A DNA stretch of 64,000 nucleotides, from NCBI RefSeq assembly GCF_016862795.1, contig NZ_BONQ01000129.1:124001-188000 (forward strand). The letters run 5' to 3'. The notes below the pieces were generated by a model. The model did not search any database and was not told where the DNA came from. It worked only from the letters and a program-made list of their open reading frames with translations. Made by a program: the position numbers and the translations under genes. The stretch comes from Dactylosporangium siamense. Lineage in GTDB: Bacteria; Actinomycetota; Actinomycetes; Mycobacteriales; Micromonosporaceae. How positions within the stretch are numbered: the stretch's first letter is position 1; each line of letters opens with the position of its first letter. Below are positions 15,901 to 25,100 of the stretch, in pieces.

Positions 15901-17679
15901 ATGTCATCGGACACCCCTGAGGTGGCCCAGCTGCTCGCCGACGACGGCTTCGCCGGACGGCTGGCCGAGCTGGCGGGTTCGCTCGGGCGGGACCGGGGCG
16001 AGGTGACCGCCGAGGCCGCCGGCTACCTGCGCGAGATGGGCGCGATGCACAGCGCGCAGGCGATGCGCACCTGGTCGAAGTTCACGACGTGGATGTTCCG
16101 CGCGCACGAGCTGCTCGTGGACGAGGAGGCCGCGCGCCGACTGCAGGGGCTGGACCAGAAGTACTCGCTGTTGTTCCTGTTCTCCCACCGGTCCTACCTG
16201 GACGGTGCGGCGGTGCCGGTGGCGTTGGAGCGGCACGGGCTCAGCCCGGCGTTCACGCTGGGCGGGGCCAACCTGAGCTTCTTTCCCGTCAACCATCTCG
16301 CGCGCCGCTCGGGGATCGTCTACATCCGCCGGTCGACGCAGGACCTGCCGGTCTACAGGCTGACGCTGCGCGCGTACATCGGCCAACTGATCCGCAACCG
16401 GCAGAACCTCAGCTGGTCCATCGAGGGTGGCCGGACCCGCACGGGCAAGCTGCGTCCGCCGACCTACGGCATCCTGCGCTACGTGGTGGACGCGATCGAC
16501 GCCGCCCCGGACACCGAGGCGCTCATCGTGCCGGTGTCCATCGTCTACGAGCAGCTGCACGAGGTCGGCGCGATGACCGCGGAGGCGCGCGGGGCGCGGA
16601 AACGGCCCGAGGACGTGCGCTGGCTGGTCAACTTCGCCCGGCTGCAGAAGCACCGGCTGGGCCGGGCATACCTGGACTTCGGTGAGCCCGTCCCGCTGCG
16701 CGAGCGGATGGCCGAGCTGCGCGACGACCAGCAGGGGCGGCACGTCGTCGAGCGGATCGCCCTGGACGCGTCGCACCGCATCAACCAGGCGACCCCGGTC
16801 ACCGTCACCGCCGTCGTCTGCCTCGCGATGCTGGCCGCCGACCGGGCGCTGACCCTGGACGGGGTGTTGCAGACCGTCGCGCCGATGGCGACCTACATCG
16901 CATCCCGGCGCTGGCCGGTGGCGGGGGCGGCGGACCTCACCGACCGGGACACGGTCGGCCGCACGCTGCGGGAGCTGGTCGCCTCGGGGGTGCTGACGAG
17001 CTACGACGGCGGCACCGAGCCGGTGTGGGTGATCGGCCCGGGTCAGCACCTGGTGGCCGCGTTCTACCGCAACACCGCGATCCACCTGCTGGTCGACCGG
17101 GCGATCGGGGAGCTGGCCCTGGTCGCCGCGGCCGAAGGCGGCCCGGACGGCCTGGAGACGGCGACCGGGGAGGCGCTGCGGCTGCGGGACCTGCTGAAGT
17201 TCGACTTCTTCTTCGCCAGTCGCCGCGCCTTCGCCGAGCAGATGGGGCTGGAGCTGGCCATCATCGAGCCGGGCGACGCCGACACGTTGCGCGAGTTCAC
17301 GCCGGACGACGCACGCCAGTGGCTGCAACAGGGCCGGCCGCTGGTCGCCCCGCTGGTGCTGCGGCCGTTCCTGGACGCCTACCACCTGGTGGCCGACCGG
17401 CTCGCCGCCTGGGAGGACGAGACGTTCGACGAGTCCCGGTTCCTCGACGAGTGCCTGCGCGTCGGCCGGCAGTGGGCGTTGCAGGGGCGGCTGGCCAGCG
17501 AGGAGTCGGTGTCGCTGGAGCTGTTCAAACCGGCGCTGCAGCTGGCCCGGCACCGCGGGCTCCTGGACGCGGGCACCCCAGAGGTGCGGCAGCGCCGGGC
17601 GGACTTCCACGACGAGCTGCGCGAGTCCGTCCGCCGGGCGACCGTGGTCGCCGAGCTGGTGCGTCAGCCGCCCGGATAA
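15901..17679 (+). CDS. plsB: glycerol-3-phosphate acyltransferase (PlsB-like)
   Basis: A 592-residue acyltransferase. The GPAT/DHAPAT block motifs are intact: block I FLFSHRSYLDG (catalytic His96 and Asp101), block II GIVYIRRST, block III EGGRTRTGK (about residue 174 on, glycerol-3-phosphate binding), and block IV LIVPVSIVYEQL. Such enzymes transfer acyl groups to sn-glycerol-3-phosphate at the inner membrane face to start phospholipid or triacylglycerol synthesis. It is shorter than E. coli PlsB (about 800 residues), as in other actinobacterial homologs, and the part after residue 320 is helical and less conserved. It is monocistronic and converges tightly on the anti-sigma-like gene. Confidence 0.87.
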   Translation: MSSDTPEVAQLLADDGFAGRLAELAGSLGRDRGEVTAEAAGYLREMGAMHSAQAMRTWSKFTTWMFRAHELLVDEEAARRLQGLDQKYSLLFLFSHRSYLDGAAVPVALERHGLSPAFTLGGANLSFFPVNHLARRSGIVYIRRSTQDLPVYRLTLRAYIGQLIRNRQNLSWSIEGGRTRTGKLRPPTYGILRYVVDAIDAAPDTEALIVPVSIVYEQLHEVGAMTAEARGARKRPEDVRWLVNFARLQKHRLGRAYLDFGEPVPLRERMAELRDDQQGRHVVERIALDASHRINQATPVTVTAVVCLAMLAADRALTLDGVLQTVAPMATYIASRRWPVAGAADLTDRDTVGRTLRELVASGVLTSYDGGTEPVWVIGPGQHLVAAFYRNTAIHLLVDRAIGELALVAAAEGGPDGLETATGEALRLRDLLKFDFFFASRRAFAEQMGLELAIIEPGDADTLREFTPDDARQWLQQGRPLVAPLVLRPFLDAYHLVADRLAAWEDETFDESRFLDECLRVGRQWALQGRLASEESVSLELFKPALQLARHRGLLDAGTPEVRQRRADFHDELRESVRRATVVAELVRQPPG

Positions 17680-17685
17680 CGGCGG

Positions 17686-19083
17686 TCATCCGACGACCCT
17701 GGTCCCCGGCGTGTCGCCCGGCAGCTGGCCCATGTCGGTGTCCAGGACGTGCAGGGGAGTGCTCGCGATCGTCACGCCGCCGGAGGTGTACGCGGTGACG
17801 ACGGCTGGGTTGCCCGGTGGGACGGTGGTCGTGCCGGCTCCGGACGCGTCCAGTGGCACCGGCGCGGGGGAGCTGCCACCGGCAGTGACGGTGACCGACG
17901 CGGCGCCCGGCGGTGCCACCACGACGACCTGGTCGGTCTGGGTGTCCTTGCCCTCGGCGCGCAGCCGCCACCCGATCGGCCGCTCGAAGGCGCCGGCGGC
18001 GGGCAGGAGCAGCCGCAGGTCGAACCGCAGCCAGTCGACGCCGCCGTGCATGGCGTACACGATGACACCACCACCGTGCGGTTGGACGCTCAGCAGGGCG
18101 GCGGGTTGGCCGTTGACGGTGCCGGTCCACAGCAGCCTGAGGGTCACGTCCTCGACCTCGAGGCGGCTGTCGTTCAGCGCCGTCGATGCGAACCTGAGGA
18201 ACCTGTCCCGGTCCAGGCCCGGCCCCCGCGCGTCGCGGGCAGCGGCGTCGAGCATCTCGGGGCTCGGATCCGTTCCGCTGCCGAAGCGGCCCGACCAGCC
18301 GCCGTCCAGGCCGCCCTCGAAGGAGACGGCGCCGTCGACGGTGATCCGGGTCGCGAGCCGCGGCGGTCCGCCGGCCGGCAGCTCGGCCACGGCCACGCCG
18401 CTGCCGTCGGCGGAGGTCGCGAGGAGCTTGCGGTCCACGGTGCCCGCCGCGGAGTACGTGGCGCCGCCGCTGATCGTCACCGTCGACCCCGGAGGTCCGA
18501 CGACGACCGCCACACCGCCACGGTCGGCCGAGCCGTGCAGCAGCGTCGCGACCGGAGTGTCCGCGTTCGTGTTCGAGTGCTGCTCCATCTGCTCGGGCGC
18601 GGCGCCGGTCGGTCCCGCGTACCAGACCAGCGTCCAGCTCCTGATCACCCCGAAGTGCAGCGGCACCAGGACCAGCGCGAGGCGCATGCCGGGGACGTCG
18701 CCGGCGTACACGACGCGGATCGTGCCCCGGTCACCGACCCGCCACCACCCCTCCGGGTCCTGCATGTCCTTGACCTGCCGCCGCAGCCCGTCCTGCCAGG
18801 CGACGTCACCGGCGAGGCCGCCTCTGGGCGGGCCCGCCGACAGCCGCGACGGGGCGGCGGCGACCGCGACGCCCGGCATCCAGCCCGGCAGCGGCACCAC
18901 GTTGCTCTGGATGCCGACCGCGACCAGGAGCAGCCCGGCGACGGCGGACCGGCGGATCCGGCGCTGCCGCCGGTGGCGGGTCTCCCGGGCGGCGAACCGC
19001 GGCCACGGGTCCTCCGCCGTGATGGCCTTGGCGGCCTCGTCGGTCAGGGCCGCGCGCAGAGCGGCCGCAACATGCTCGGTCAT
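17686..19083 (-). CDS. membrane partner of the ECF sigma factor (putative anti-sigma)
   Basis: A 465-residue protein starting at ATG 19083, which overlaps the stop of the sigma-factor gene (ATGA). The N-terminal 40 residues are cytosolic and charged, one TM helix follows (SAVAGLLLVAVGIQSNVV, about residues 46-63), and the rest is a large extracytoplasmic domain rich in Gly, Thr and Val with beta-type repeats. This layout and the coupling to a SigE-family ECF factor fit a regulator that holds or releases the sigma factor in response to an envelope signal. No zinc anti-sigma HxxxCxxC motif is seen, so the anti-sigma role is inferred from context. Confidence 0.75.
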   Translation of the reverse strand: MTEHVAAALRAALTDEAAKAITAEDPWPRFAARETRHRRQRRIRRSAVAGLLLVAVGIQSNVVPLPGWMPGVAVAAAPSRLSAGPPRGGLAGDVAWQDGLRRQVKDMQDPEGWWRVGDRGTIRVVYAGDVPGMRLALVLVPLHFGVIRSWTLVWYAGPTGAAPEQMEQHSNTNADTPVATLLHGSADRGGVAVVVGPPGSTVTISGGATYSAAGTVDRKLLATSADGSGVAVAELPAGGPPRLATRITVDGAVSFEGGLDGGWSGRFGSGTDPSPEMLDAAARDARGPGLDRDRFLRFASTALNDSRLEVEDVTLRLLWTGTVNGQPAALLSVQPHGGGVIVYAMHGGVDWLRFDLRLLLPAAGAFERPIGWRLRAEGKDTQTDQVVVVAPPGAASVTVTAGGSSPAPVPLDASGAGTTTVPPGNPAVVTAYTSGGVTIASTPLHVLDTDMGQLPGDTPGTRVVG

Positions 19084-19598
19084 GCCGTTTCTCCCTGCAG
19101 GCGGGCCGGGGCGTTCCCCGGGTACGGGTCGACGTGGTCGCGCAACCGGGCCAGTCCTCGCGACGCCTGGCTCTTCACCGACCCGGTCGAGCAGCCGAGC
19201 ACCTGGGCGATGTCGGCCTCGCTGAGGTCCTCGAAGTAGCGCAGCACGAGGATGGCCCGGGTCCGCGGGGGCAGCTTCCGCAACGCCACCAGCAGCTGCT
19301 GCCTGGTGTCCGCCCGGTCGTACTGGTCCGCCGCCGGCGCCGCGTCGGCCGCCAGCAACGGCACCTCGACGACCCTCCTGCGCCGCCGCCACGAGATCGC
19401 GGTGTTGACCATGGCCCGGCGCACGTAGATCTCAGGGGCGTCGGACCGCACGATCCGCCCCCACCGCCGGTGCGACTTCTCCAGCACCGACTGCACGAGA
19501 TCCTCGGCGGCGCCCCGGTCCCCGGTCAGCAGGTACGCGGTGCGGGTCAGCGGCTCCCACTGCGCCGTGACGAACGCCCGGAACCCGTCATCGTCCAT
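19080..19598 (-). CDS. SigE-family ECF RNA polymerase sigma factor
   Basis: A 172-residue ECF sigma factor. Region 2 holds YLLTGDRGAAEDLVQSVLEK and the promoter-melting segment around APEIYVRRAMVNTAISWRRRRR. Region 4 holds LPPRTRAILVLRYFEDLSEADIAQVLG and STGSVKSQASRGLARLR, the HTH that reads the -35 element. This matches the short SigE/SigM-type family common in Micromonosporaceae and Streptomyces. The downstream ATGA-overlapping gene encodes its membrane partner. Target promoters cannot be assigned from the window. Confidence 0.92.
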   Translation of the reverse strand: MDDDGFRAFVTAQWEPLTRTAYLLTGDRGAAEDLVQSVLEKSHRRWGRIVRSDAPEIYVRRAMVNTAISWRRRRRVVEVPLLAADAAPAADQYDRADTRQQLLVALRKLPPRTRAILVLRYFEDLSEADIAQVLGCSTGSVKSQASRGLARLRDHVDPYPGNAPARLQGETA

Positions 19599-19644
19599 GG
19601 AAGGTAAGACGCCTCCCGCGGCGAACAGGTTGAGCGTGCGTTTT

Positions 19645-21279
19645 TCAGGTGGCTTCTGCGCCGGTCAGCGCTTTGGGCTGGCGCCGTCGCTGCAACTCGT
19701 CGCGTTCGGCGTCCGGGATCGTCATCGACTCGGCCAGCACGGCGGCGAGCGCGTCCACCTGCGTACCGTCGATGTCGGCCGGGAACAGCCAGCGGATGTT
19801 CTCGTCGCGGGTGATGAGGTCGATCGCCAGACGCCCGTTCTTGTCCTGCGTGGTTGCCGCCCGGACGTAGCGCACCAGGTCGACCGGGATGTCCTGGCGG
19901 ATCTCGGCCTGCTCGAGGAACGCGTTCGTGCCGGTCGCGATGACGCGGCGATCCGTGACGACGACCAGCGTCCTGTCCTTGGATCCCCCCAGCATGTCCT
20001 TGGCCCCGCTGAAGATCGCCGAGATCGTCCCCGGTCCTTCGACCTGCTCCGGGAATCCGAGGACGCGGATGGTCTCGCCGTCGTCGAGGAACCAGCGCAG
20101 GATGCGCAGGTACGGCTCCAGCACCAGTGACTTCGGCGCGCAGACCACGTCCGGCGCCACGAGCGGCGGGGCCGGCGGATGCAGCGCGTCGGCGAGCGGC
20201 TCGATCGCCTCGAGCAGCCGGGCGGAGGTCTGGCGGGCCGCGGTCGAGTCCTTCCGCATCCCCGGCAGTGTCAGCGTGTCGCGTCCGGGGAGCTCGGCGA
20301 TGATGCGCAGCTCCCGGGTCAGCGCGTCGACGAGACTCGTCGTCTCGGCGAGCGCGGTGTCCAGCTCCTTGCCGGTGTGCCGCGCGATGGAGTCGACCAG
20401 CAGGGCCTCGCCCGCGTCATCGGCAGCGGCGGCTCTCGCCCGCGCGGCATGCAGCGCCTGATAACCGGTCCACGCCTTGACCGAGGACAGCAGGGCGTTC
20501 GCGTCGAACACGATCGCCTCGGCGTTCGACTCGAGATATTCGCGGCGGCCACGCGCGTCGAGCTGATGCAGCTGCCGGATGTGCGCGCCGACGTTCAACT
20601 GGTACAGGTCGACCTGCGTGCGCAGCTCCGTCTTCTTCCCCGCGACGGTGTCCCACAGCGACGTCGGGACCGACCCGACCTCGCGCGCCTGGTCGACCAC
20701 GTGATCGATGGTGGCGACGAGCGCCGTCAGCTCGGCCCACTGCCCGTGACGGATGGTCGTGAGCACCTGGCCGGTCATCGCGACGTTGGTCTTGACGAGG
20801 CCCGCCACCTCGTTCAACAGCATCTGCAGGGCGACCATGGCCAGCGCCGGCCCGATCGCAGCCGCGCTCTGCGCCGCGCTCACCCGGGACAACGGGATCC
20901 AGCGGGCCTGCCCGACGATCCGACCGGGCACCATCACCGCGCCGAGGTTCGCGCCGTCCTTGACGGCAAGCGTCGCGCCGGCTCTCAGCATGGCCTGGGT
21001 CGCGTCGCTGATCCGGTACAGCCCCTGCACGCTGGCGAACGCGTTGCCGAGGTTGCCGGTCACGGTCGCCGTGTTGCCGATCGAGGCGAGGAAGGCGGAG
21101 ATCTGCTCACGGTCACCGGCCGGCACGAGCCCGAAATCGATCAGGTCGAGCTGGAGCTCCGGCGGCACCTTGCCGAAGACCACGGCAATACCCGGGAGCA
21201 CCTCCGCCAGAACGGTCGCCGCCGGGTCGACGTCCGAGCCGTCCTCGTCAGGCTCGGCGATCTCCATCGCGTCCTGCAT
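19645..21279 (-). CDS. unrecognised helical protein with C-terminal PH-like domain
   Basis: A 544-residue protein from ATG 21279, preceded by a strong GAGGAG ribosome-binding site. Residues 1-300 are mostly helical. They include an alanine-rich hydrophobic stretch at roughly 135-160 (AAIGPALAMVALQMLLNEV) that could enter a membrane, then a long charged helical part. The last ~130 residues look like a bacterial PH-like domain (TLVVVTDRRVIATGT...EIRQDIPVDLVRYVR...IRWLFPAD). It is the last gene of the minus-strand caspase-STAND operon, 47 bases after the hydrolase gene, and may be its effector or membrane-docking component. No family name can be given with confidence. Confidence 0.7.
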   Translation of the reverse strand: MQDAMEIAEPDEDGSDVDPAATVLAEVLPGIAVVFGKVPPELQLDLIDFGLVPAGDREQISAFLASIGNTATVTGNLGNAFASVQGLYRISDATQAMLRAGATLAVKDGANLGAVMVPGRIVGQARWIPLSRVSAAQSAAAIGPALAMVALQMLLNEVAGLVKTNVAMTGQVLTTIRHGQWAELTALVATIDHVVDQAREVGSVPTSLWDTVAGKKTELRTQVDLYQLNVGAHIRQLHQLDARGRREYLESNAEAIVFDANALLSSVKAWTGYQALHAARARAAAADDAGEALLVDSIARHTGKELDTALAETTSLVDALTRELRIIAELPGRDTLTLPGMRKDSTAARQTSARLLEAIEPLADALHPPAPPLVAPDVVCAPKSLVLEPYLRILRWFLDDGETIRVLGFPEQVEGPGTISAIFSGAKDMLGGSKDRTLVVVTDRRVIATGTNAFLEQAEIRQDIPVDLVRYVRAATTQDKNGRLAIDLITRDENIRWLFPADIDGTQVDALAAVLAESMTIPDAERDELQRRRQPKALTGAEAT

Positions 21280-21326
21280 ACGATCTCCTCCCCGGCGTCG
21301 GCTGCCGAAGTGTACGGCCCACCGAT

Positions 21327-22130
21327 TCAGCCGCACGCGGCAATGGGTTCGCGAACCTTAGCGGATCGCAGGTAGTTGGTGGCGCGGTGGAAGTCGAACG
21401 CGTGGATCGCGGTCGTGATGTCGGCTTCGACGCCGGCGAAGCTCTGGCCGAGCCCATGCCGCGGAATGGCCACGACGTCCCCTGGGTCGGCGATGTTGAG
21501 CCAGCGGCGCACCCTGGGTGGACGGCGGTGCCCGCCGTCGCGGACGACCAGCCGGTCGTGGACCACGCTGGGCATGGCGAGCGGCGAGCCGATGGTGATG
21601 AACAGGTCGATCGGGTGGCCGTCGCGCCGCCACAATGCTTCGTACGCCACGACCGAGCCCAACGAATGGGCGACGACGACACGGGGTTGATGCTGATCGA
21701 CGAGATCGGCGACGCCGGTCACGATGGCGTCCCGCCGCTCCGCGTCGGTGAAGTAGCGGTGGAGCTCGCGAAAGAACCGCTCGACGAACATCTGGGTCAG
21801 CCGCTGGTCCAGGCCGTACGTGGTGGCCACCCAGCTCACGACGGCGCGGATCGGTGCGGTGACCATGCCCTGCGGGGTCCGGTCCGGCCAGCCGAGCTCC
21901 CGCGCCCAGGCGTAGATGTCCGGCTCCAGTTCGGAGTCCGGCTCGTCGGCGCCGCCCTGAGCGACGCGCGACGGTCGGAGACGGTGCGCGTAGTACGCCA
22001 TGACCGTCTTGGCCGGAATGTCGCCGAGGGCTGCGGTCCACCATCCGGCGATGGTGGCCGCGGCCTGGTCCGGGTCGACGCCCGGCTGGTGGTTGCCCAC
22101 CCCGTGGACGCCGAGGATGGTCATGCTCAT
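21327..22130 (-). CDS. alpha/beta serine hydrolase (lipase/esterase-like)
   Basis: A 267-residue alpha/beta hydrolase starting at ATG 22130, overlapping the stop of the caspase-STAND gene by ATGA. The N-terminal MTILGVHGVGNHQ is the oxyanion-loop HG motif, and VVVAHSLGSVVAYEAL carries the nucleophile Ser156 in an A-H-S-L-G elbow. WLNIADPGDVVAIPRHG supplies the likely acid. No signal peptide is seen, so it should act in the cytosol. Tight coupling to the caspase-STAND-WD40 gene suggests a companion enzyme, possibly a lipid- or ester-hydrolysing effector activated by the same system; that role is inference. Confidence 0.8.
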   Translation of the reverse strand: MSMTILGVHGVGNHQPGVDPDQAAATIAGWWTAALGDIPAKTVMAYYAHRLRPSRVAQGGADEPDSELEPDIYAWARELGWPDRTPQGMVTAPIRAVVSWVATTYGLDQRLTQMFVERFFRELHRYFTDAERRDAIVTGVADLVDQHQPRVVVAHSLGSVVAYEALWRRDGHPIDLFITIGSPLAMPSVVHDRLVVRDGGHRRPPRVRRWLNIADPGDVVAIPRHGLGQSFAGVEADITTAIHAFDFHRATNYLRSAKVREPIAACG

Positions 22131-25100
22131 TCGCGCTGCTCCTTCGTGAACAGGGCGACCTCGTTGCCGTACGCCACGACGATGTCGCCGGTGTCGGTCG
22201 CGGTGACGGCCCGCACCTGGTGCGGCAGCGAGAACACGTTGGCCGGTCCGGGCCGGTCCAGATGGTAGGTCCACAGTCCGTTGTCGCCGATCACCGCGAC
22301 GGGCCGACCGGCCAGCGTGGTGCTCGCGACCGCGTAGATCGCCGATTTGTGCTGTGCCACGACACGGACCTCCCGCATCTGGTCCGGCCGGATGTCCCAG
22401 AGCCGGGCCGTTCCGTCGGTGCCGCCGCTGAGGATCATCTGCCGACCGTTGATGACCACGCCGGCGAGCGCGTTCACCACGCCTCGGTGGCCGGTGAGCG
22501 GCTCGCCGATCTGGCTGCGGGTGGCAATGTCCCAGAGCCGGACTGTGCCGTCGTCGCTGCCGGAGACGACGATCGGCCCGTCCGGGAGTTCGACGCACAA
22601 CAGGGCGTGAATCCAGCTTCTATGACCGCGCAGCGACGAGCCGGCGAGGCGAAGGGTGGCCAGATCCAAGATTCCGATCGTGTCGCCGACTGCGGCAGCA
22701 ACCAGCGTCCGCCCGCTGTGGTGAACACAGGTCACCGCGCGCACCAGTCCGCCGATGCCCGCCAGCTGTCCGGTCATCACACCGGACTGGAGGTCCCACA
22801 CCCGTAAAGAGTTGTCCTCCGAGCCCGTGACGAGGACTGGCTTGCCTTCGAACCGGGTGCTGGTCATCGCCCGGACGGTTGAGTCGTGGTCCGGGAGCAA
22901 ATCACCCACCGGGAGACCGATGTCCAGGCTCCACCGGTGAATCCTTCGGTCTACGCCGGCTGTGACGGCCGTCCCTGCGTCCGGCCCGGGGACGACGGCG
23001 ACGGCACGCAGCGGACGCTCATGTCCCACGCGGACCGACTGGTCCGTCTCGGTCGGCGATGTACTCCACAGACGCACGGTCCGGTCACCGGCACTGACCG
23101 CGATGGGGAATCCGTCGAGCTGTGCCGCCGCCACCGCCGAAACTGCGCCGACGTGGCCCGTCATCGCCGCGGTGATCTGCTTTCCTGCCGCCACGTCCCA
23201 CAGCCGGACCGCGTAGCTGTCGCCGGTGATGGCGACCGGAACTCCGTCGAGATAGGTGTACGCCAGACACTCGAGTGAGCCCCTATGGCCGGTTCCCGCC
23301 GGCCCGGTCGGCCGGTTGTCATGGAGATCCCACATCCATACCCGGTCGTGGCTGCAGCAGATGACGACCTGCCGACCGTTGAGTTCGGCACAGGTGATGT
23401 CCTTGACCTCATCAATATCGAACTCGTCGCCGATCCGGCTGCACGTGCGCAAATCCCATTTGCTGATCGTCCCTTGCGAAGTTTGGCGGCCTTCTGATGC
23501 CACCACCGCGATGGGTACGCCGGCCAACGTCAGACAGCTGATCGCCGTGACGATGCGCGCGTCGTTGCCGAGTCGCAGGTCGGTTCGCTCTCGACTGCGG
23601 ATGTCCCAGACCACGGCAGCGCCGCGATAGCCGACGACCAGCACCGGACGCCCCTGGACCTGGGCCAGCGCGATGCACGGCGATCGGTAGTACGACGTGG
23701 CGTTCACTTCGATGAGCGGCCGTCCATCGGTCAGGTCGTGGATGACGACCAGTCCCGCTGTGCCGCTCGCGACCGCAACCGGCCGACCGTCAACGTGTCC
23801 GCAGACCAACCGGCCGATGCTCGGTATGCTCACTTGTATCGAGGACACGAGTTGCGCGGTGCGCATGTCCCACACTCTGATCCAGCCGCTGTCCGTCCCG
23901 GCCACGGCCACCGGATGGCCCTCCACTTGCGCGACATCCACGCTCGTCACGACCCCGTCGGGGTTCGTGAACACCGCGCGGGCCGCCGGGGACACCTCGC
24001 TGCCGGTCGACCACTGCGGCCACCACACAGGCCGCGGCAGGTTGGCGACCCTGCTCAGCCGGCGAGCGAGTTGCGGCTGACCGTAGCGCACGGCGTTGAT
24101 CGCTTGGGCGTCGCGCCACGACGCCGCGCGCTCGGGCGACGCGCCCCACCGAGCCGATTCGCGGGTGACGGCGGCGACGGATGCGGCGCGAGCGGTCCGG
24201 GCGGAGTTGAACAGCGGCTCCAGCTCCGTGGGTCCCTGGTCCAGGAGCTCGTCGAGCCGGCCCGCGTCGACGGCGTGGCGAGCCAGGTGCCGGCGCACGT
24301 AAGGCTCGGCCGCGTCCCACCGCCGGGCGCCGGACTCGTCCTGCGGCGCGCCGACCAGCAACCGGTCGACCAGCGCGTCGAGAGAGTCGTCGTCCCGCCG
24401 CAGTTGATCGATGAGGCCCTGGTGGAAGATCCGGTACAGCGTCGTGCCGTCGTCGTCCGGGCTCGACCGCAGATAGAACCGGACCTGCTTCAGCACGACG
24501 TCGAACTCGCCGGCGGTCAGGTGGTCGACCTGCTCTGCCGAGTCGGTGTAGATCGGGGCGAGCCGGCGGATCACGCTGGCCGGCATGCCCGCGCCCTGGG
24601 CGTGCGCGATGGCGACCAGGACCGGGCGCAGCCACGGCTCGTCCGTCCGGTCGGACAGGTCCATCTCCAGCATTTCCGGGACGCCGCGCGGGACCCGGGC
24701 CGCGACCGCGGCGATGCCGGCCTGGCCGATGCCGTCGGGATGGTGCTGCACGAGCCAGTTGGCGAACATCGCGGCCGACAGGAACTCACCGCCCCGGTCC
24801 CGGTCCGCATCGGTCAGCGCGGCGGCGACGTGCTGCGCCAGCTCCCGCCGCAGCGCGCGGACCTGGTTCGAGCCGTACGCGGGCGCGAACGCCAGGACGT
24901 CGTCGAGGTAGACCGCCAGGTCCGTCCGGAGCTCGTCGATCGGGATCCGGTCCAGATCGAGGAGCCCGTCGCTGTCGGCGGCCAGATCGCGCAGCGGCGC
25001 GAACTGGTCCCAGGGCCGCATGCCCACCAGCAGCCGGCAGCCCTGGCGGCCATCGGGCCGGCGGCTCCGCGCGAGCGGCAGGAGCAGGTCCTCGATGATC

